NCBI GenBank assembly: GCA_025529335.1
Contig: JAMYHX010000052.1
Coordinates: forward strand, 1-64,000
Length of the DNA stretch: 64,000 nucleotides
Direction: 5' to 3'
Source of the DNA: Rhizopus sp. PT2906
Lineage: Eukaryota > Mucoromycota > Mucoromycetes > Mucorales > Rhizopodaceae
The notes under the pieces were generated by a model. That model saw nothing but the letters and a program-made list of their open reading frames with translations. It was not told the DNA's origin and did no database searches. How positions within the stretch are numbered: the stretch's first letter is position 1; the number at the start of each line of letters is the position of its first letter. The position numbers were made by a program, and so were the translations under genes. Of the stretch, positions 59,035 to 64,000 are shown one piece after another.

Positions 59035-59622
59035 ATGACGGCTTACATAACAAAAGCGATGAGCGTAGGCTCACTATTCATAAATTATATTGTTTTGAAG
59101 CTTTTAAGCAAGGGTGAAGAAGCGTCAATTACCTATCATACACTTGTCTATTCTATTTTCACTCTTGTAACTGGTAATGGCAAAACAGCCTCTAAATACG
59201 TTCAAGATAACTTTGTTGAATTTTGCAACGAATGCCAAATCAATAAAACAATGCTGCAATCCCTCAAGAGTATCGGATATTCTTCTGTTTTGTCTATTGT
59301 ATGTAAACAGTATGAGGTACTCGTACGCAGTCACATATGTGAGAACCATGAAAGGAGAACAGCTCGTTTCTTTTTGAAAGCTCTGTTAGACAAATCTTTT
59401 CCCTTCTTTTGCCAGGGGTTATCAGTTACCCAAAAAAAAAAAGCACTTGCTCATTATATTTATACATCAAAGTAGAAACAACAATCAATATGGCCCCCAT
59501 CTATAGAAAGAGATCACCATTTTGAAGAAATTGTACAAAAGGTAACTACATTATGGTCTAGCTATCAAACAATAAGCTGCAACGCGGAGGATTTATACTC
59601 TCAGCCTTATCAATTCTTCAAT
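59035..59622 (+). pseudogene. ORF relic, family unknown
   Basis: 146 codons are open (59035-59475), with a regular helical pattern (NKTMLQSLKSIGYSSVL, ENHERRTARFFLKAL). After one stop the same frame continues as HFEEIVQKVTTLWSSYQ up to the border of element B. It looks like the C-terminal part of a larger repeated fungal protein, but I cannot name it. Confidence 0.35.
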
Positions 59623-60029
59623 GGCCAACACTACATGCACCAGAAAATGCACCAGGAAATAGGCTAATGCTAAGGGCGCTTCCTTGGAGCGCTGCCTACG
59701 TTGTCATTATACGACTTCACATTACCAATGCCTCTGCCTAATCTAAGGCTTGTCCAGTTCACTCTGATATAAAATGTGAATTTATCATAATTACGCGTGA
59801 GCTAAGTAGTCTTTGTTGATCAAACTGACAACATAAAATTAGAATAAATAACAGCATTTCTTTTTTATCTCTTTCTTCCTGAAAATAAACAAACCAACAT
59901 GGCGACTATATAAACCCATGTTTAGCTTGACGCTACACATCAAAAAGCATTATTGGACGACATCATAGGTAATAGGTAGAGGTAGTGCCTGTAGTATTGG
60001 TCTAACTTCTGGTGCATGTAGTGTTGGCC
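59623..60029. mobile_element. Small inverted-repeat element B (MITE-like)
   Basis: Begins GGCCAACACTACATGCACCA and ends with its inverse (TGGTGCATGTAGTGTTGGCC with small differences). The interior is homologous to element A in opposite orientation (TCTCTTTCTTCCTG and AACAAACCAACATGG). No clear target duplication: the flanks TCTTCAAT and TATTTTTC differ. Confidence 0.65.
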
Positions 60030-61240
60030 TATTTTTCGCGTCACACACTCTTGAGAATTGACCAACAAAGGCTTCAACCAAAGAATTATTTTCGGTGGTA
60101 AACTTTTCAAGCGTTTTGGTTCCTTTGTCAGTGTTGAAAAAAGTTTTTAAAGCTTCAAATAAAATACAACTTAAGAATTTTATACAAAGTAGTTTTCAAA
60201 ATACTCTTACATTTAGTTCCGACAACTGCTTTAACCAAAGCGGACAAAAACAATTTAAACTCATGACATTTATTTTTGTCTTTCCGCCATTTATTTTTGA
60301 GAAAACGCCAAATTCCATAGGTTTGACTGTATAATTCAAGATATATATCAAGTGTAAAGAAGGATGTTATCCTTTCTCTTACTGGCATTGTTCAATGTAC
60401 AAAGAATACTAGTGTCACCATATAATTTGTTAAAAAGAAACTAAAGAAAACAAGTTGCAGAAAGGGGGGAAACAGATGATCAATCTTGATGTATAACCCT
60501 TAAAGATTGTTTCTGCTGTAGCTGACCAGTACATGGACTAAAGTATCATTAAAAGTCATTTAGACATATTATTTGTAGGATCTAAAGACCAGAAAGGAAA
60601 TAATTAAGTAACGTGTCTCTGCTCTGGACAATATATGTCTTGAGATTAACTTGTCTTTATTAAAATAAAACAAATAGTATTAAAGTCAAAGCAAACGTAA
60701 CAAATTGAGATTGTTGGTTAACCTTTTCATTCAACCAAAATATTTAAAAGATAAGATTGGTATCTCAGCTGTATTGCTTATAGATAATCACTATACTTAA
60801 TGTACTAGTGACATAGGAGCATTTACTTTAGGAAAGGCTTCATTGATAGCCGATTTTTTAACTTGATAGCAATTAATCATAAGGTATACTTCATTCATTA
60901 TAGTCAATACAGCGATCAATAGTCTAGTGATTTTGCTGATGATGTGGTATGAATTACGTACCCGTGACAGTCAACCTTTCTACCATTTCGTAAGAGAAGG
61001 ATGGATTTACATCTGAATCTACTGTTTCATCATAGTTACCATGAGCTAAGCAGGTGTTGCTTAAGAATATTCCATGAAGAATTCTTCACTCCGGCTGATT
61101 TGCCGTGTGCCATTCTTTTCTTGCTCAAGGGATGTCGGAGCGTTTATTTTGGAAAACAGGGCAGCTTCCATAATGCGCGATTTACATATAGTAACAAACA
61201 AAGATATATTTTTTTTTTATTCAAACATAAATAACTAAGC
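60030..61240. other. Intergenic, 1.2 kb
   Basis: A minus-strand coding-like frame at 60030-60200 (FNTDKGTKTLEKFTTENN) runs into element B, probably relic. The rest is AT-rich without genes. Confidence 0.35.
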
Positions 61241-61629
61241 TTAAACATGTCCTTGTCTATTAGATGATGTGATTTTATAATTAGGAGTAGGACAGTTATA
61301 GAATGTAATAGGGTGGTCTTTTTGTTCCTTTTGTTTCTTGTAATTTGTAGCTGAGGATGTTAAGATGGCTATTTATATAATATTGTCAATTAAGAAACAA
61401 TGAGCCCACAAGCTATCAATACTATACCTTCTTTCATTGCTTGTTCTCCTCCTGACAATATACCAGAAGGTAGCTTACCATCGATGGACACTGATTTCAA
61501 TTGATCAACGAGATCAGGGTTTGACTTCAAGACTTGATAGGCTCTAGACATTCTACCAATAGCAAGAACTTTTCTTCTAATGACTTGTCTACGATCCAAA
61601 ACGAATTGATTATTAGCTTCCATCAACAT
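61241..61629 (-). CDS. Stand-alone calcineurin A calmodulin-binding segment
   Basis: Exons 61428-61629 and 61241-61368 give 109 residues. Residues 10-45 (RRQVIRRKVLAIGRMSRAYQ) match the calmodulin-binding helix of the calcineurin catalytic subunit, and KLPSGILSGGEQAMKEG matches the conserved linker after it. The phosphatase domain and B-subunit helix are missing upstream, and the autoinhibitory segment is not visible downstream; the tail (ITFYNCPTPNYK) is different. The intron has normal signals and the sum of exons keeps frame. It could be a live fragment gene that binds calmodulin, or a young pseudogene from a partial duplication. An upstream ATATAAATA (about 61675-61685) could serve as promoter. 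Confidence 0.6.
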
Positions 61630-61849
61630 TTTGTAAATATTAAAGAAAAAAAGAAAAAAGAGTAAAAAGTGATGTTTATATAAATATTGTGAATCTACTG
61701 CATAGAATTAAATTGTTGATCGTGCATAAATCAATTTCAGTTGACTCAAGTCGGACTCCAAATGTAATACTAGATCTTCGAGCCGCACTTTATTTATTCA
61801 AAATTATACTTCTTTACCCTTTTCTAATCCGTGCACTAGGGATACTGTT

Positions 61850-62995
61850 ATGGAGAATATCACATATAATGGAAATGGAAATACAGAATTTAACCTATCA
61901 TCAGAGCAGTTGGAACTGCTCTACCAACAAGTTTGCAATTCGCTTTCGAACCGAGGAGGTTGAAACAAAGAGGATGTACTCACAGTAACCTCCGCAGCAA
62001 TGCTTTCAGACTTGGAGGGACACTACCACGTCTACAGTGGATAATAAACTCAAATATTACATTAGAGACCTGATAAATTATGGAGATGATAAGTGGATAA
62101 TACTTGAAATAATTAATATATCCCTTTATCCCACTCATGAAAAATACCAAGCTGATACTTTTCCATGTCACTCAGCAGCGCTATGAGCTCCGATATACGG
62201 CCGAAGCAGTTTCAGAACCTTCTGAAAAACTAGGCAGTATCAGCGCTAATGGAGGCGATATAACAGCTGTCTTTGCGAACACCGCGAAAAAGGCTCAAAG
62301 ATTGGCAGTTTATTCGTTTCAAACAACAAAGAACCCTCGCAACGAAGGCTCTTGGACTTTTTCAATCACACAAATACCTTGAGGAACAGTCAGAAGAGAA
62401 CAAACATTTGGCCTTCTCTCTCCAGAAACCGCTGGAAAGATATCTCATGCAGCATTCATTCAACGCGCAACTTCAAGCTTTAGACATGGAAACAACTACA
62501 GCAGATTCACGCGGGGCTCACGAGGTTACTCACGAGGACATCTGTTTTTTGGGGACGATGCAATATCAGACAACTCTAGGTATTGAACAAATCAACTTCA
62601 ATATCTAATACACACTCCACCAATAACCAGCAATAACAACTAGTGAAGCTCAGGCACCTCGTCCTTGGCTTACCCTACTACTCCATCTAACACCAAAAGA
62701 TGGTTAAGTTGTAAGAGGTGTGCAGTACACAATTTTCTAGACGCGAGCATAGTCAAAGTACCATCAACGTAAAGCATACATTACCTTTCAAACTGTTTCA
62801 TTGTTCAAGAAGAAACCAAACGACGTCCACTCTTCAATTGTCGACAATTGAACCAATTTGCGCAATGCAGCCATTTTTGCATGGGAAAATGTATCTTCAC
62901 TAAGAGATATAGCAGAGAAAGACGATCTCATGTGCAAATTAGATTTAAAGGATGCATACGTCGTTGTGCCTATATATCAAGAGTCATGAAGCATC
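61850..62995 (+). mobile_element. DIRS-like retrotransposon relic (gag/RT)
   Basis: Plus-strand pieces include TEFNLSSEQLELLYQQVCNS (61886-61945), a gag-like helical stretch (62273-62608: KALGLFQSHKYLEEQ, HSFNAQLQALDM) and a reverse-transcriptase start at 62890-62980: DLMCKLDLKDAYVVVPIYQE, the motif-A region of DIRS-type and Ty3-type RTs. A one-base shift just before (after FNCRQLNQFAQCSHF) and a stop after the motif show decay. No catalytic YxDD part follows. DIRS-like is preferred from the LDLKDAY style. Confidence 0.65.
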
Positions 62996-63502
62996 TTTTG
63001 TAGGAAAGTGTTTATTTCAAATATCTTCATTGCTTGAGATTAGCTTGATATTCTGTATCAAGCTCTATTCTTTTATTTCTTGCTGCTTCTGAAGGTAAAA
63101 TAGATTTCAATTACTTTTTATATCCTAAGGCTCTGTTATATTTAGTTTTATTTTTGTAACTTGAAATGGTCAATAAGCGGATGGCTTGATAGAGCAAAAA
63201 CTTAAAAGAAGGAAAATCATTAACATAAAACACATCTAAATTTATGTTATTCTTAACCACTGTAAGATTAAAAACCATTTCAGCAGCGCTCATCTAAGCA
63301 CTAAAGTTGAATACAACAAGTGTCCCTAGCCAGCATTTTGATCTACAAGCACTGTAGGAATATTCTCAGTTTAGAAAGGAAAACAAAGTCACCTGAAAGA
63401 GGCATAAAGAGATCACTGCCCTTTTTTTTGGCTTCTTACATCAATGTCATGCATCCGTAGATCCTTTTTGTTCGTGTAAATGCAACCACCCTTTTTATTA
63501 AC
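62996..63502. other. Intergenic
   Basis: AT-rich; no gene found. Includes the 3' region of BUD31. Confidence 0.4.
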
Positions 63503-64000
63503 TTAATCTCCACTTGCACATCCTCTACAGCCACAGTGAACGCATTCTACCATTTTACCTTCCTCCAACTTTTCCTTGGGTACTCTACAAATACACGTTG
63601 TTCCAAAGTTTGTATCTCTAGGTTGAATGCATCGAAGACAGCATAACTTTTCAAATCCAGGCTATAAACATATCATTAAGCAAAAGAGCGTACCATTGCA
63701 CGTTTCTTTAAATACCTTTTTCCATTTGGCTATAAGATTAGCATCTGCATACTTGTTCTTTATTAAGTAATCATATAGATCTCGTGAGATAATCTTTCTT
63801 TTGTAATAAAGATCATATATATATCGTGAACGCTGATGGTGAATACGAAATACTGGCCATGTCGACTCAACTATACGCTTTCCCTCATGTGATTCATTTT
63901 CAACTATTTTTTTTTTTGAATTAGATCCCTTCAAATCATTCATATTGTATATGTTACCTTCTCTCATTTTTCTGGCGAATTCTTCTAATGTAGGCTCAAT
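63503..64000 (-). CDS. BUD31: Splicing factor BUD31 (G10), 5' end outside window
   Basis: Exons 63503-63661, 63716-63903 and 63958 to beyond the edge are visible. The product has PTLEEFARKMRE, ESTWPVFRIHHQRSRYIYDL, YYKRKIISRDLYDYLI, YADANLIAKWKK and the zinc-cluster C-terminus LCCLRCIQPRDTNFGTTC, then CVHCGCRGC. All nine or so cysteines expected to bind three zinc ions are present. BUD31 is a core spliceosome protein (Bact/NTC-related). Introns 63662-63715 and 63904-63957 are 54 nt each. Only the N-terminal 20-30 residues are missing. Confidence 0.95.

Overview
The window reads as nuclear DNA of an early-diverging filamentous fungus, most likely Mucorales. It is AT-rich and gene-dense. Genes are split by many short GT-AG introns (mostly 45-65 nt), start sites are often preceded by TATA-like and poly-pyrimidine tracts, and the mobile DNA is LINE, Tc1/mariner, Helitron and DIRS-like. 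No bacterial operon logic is present. Exon maps below were read by hand from splice signals and frame continuity. For nearly all of the multi-exon genes the summed exon length is a multiple of three.

Layout. 1-6.5 kb is mobile DNA: a LINE reverse-transcriptase ORF broken by a 5.2-kb near-perfect palindrome. The palindrome has two inverted ~1.9-kb arms, each with the same dead DD34E transposase, around one intact PD-(D/E)XK (Rpn-like) ORF. 6.9-10.1 kb holds an F-box/WD40 gene and a UPF0415 gene. 10.1-14.5 kb is mostly non-coding, with one 44-residue secreted peptide gene and a GC-rich block that may be a structured RNA. 14.5-33 kb is a dense housekeeping block: an OSR1/SPAK-like kinase, a BTB protein, an FHA protein, a PAK-like kinase, MCMBP, a coiled-coil protein, HAS1 helicase, an ACBD5/Atg37-like protein and a GH125 mannosidase. 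33-34.2 kb is NMN adenylyltransferase. 36.8-46.5 kb carries a Ser/Asn-rich protein, MSH3, a ceruloplasmin-like oxidase, an HDAC-family enzyme and a bZIP factor. 46.5-55.4 kb is repeat-rich, with small inverted-repeat elements, a secreted Pro/Arg-rich peptide gene, a LINE ORF1 retrocopy, a Helitron relic and a Tc1 relic. Alanyl-tRNA synthetase follows (55.4-58.5 kb), then more relics, a stand-alone calcineurin-A calmodulin-binding fragment gene, a DIRS-like RT relic, and the 3' part of BUD31 at the right edge.

Functional links are loose, as usual in fungal chromosomes. Two STE20-group kinases lie within 6 kb of each other. MCMBP and MSH3 serve DNA replication and repair, HAS1 ribosome assembly, BUD31 splicing, and AlaRS translation. 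The most unusual objects are the palindromic composite transposon with a nuclease cargo, the calcineurin fragment gene, the two small secreted peptides, and the LINE ORF1-only retrocopy with intact target-site duplication and poly(A).
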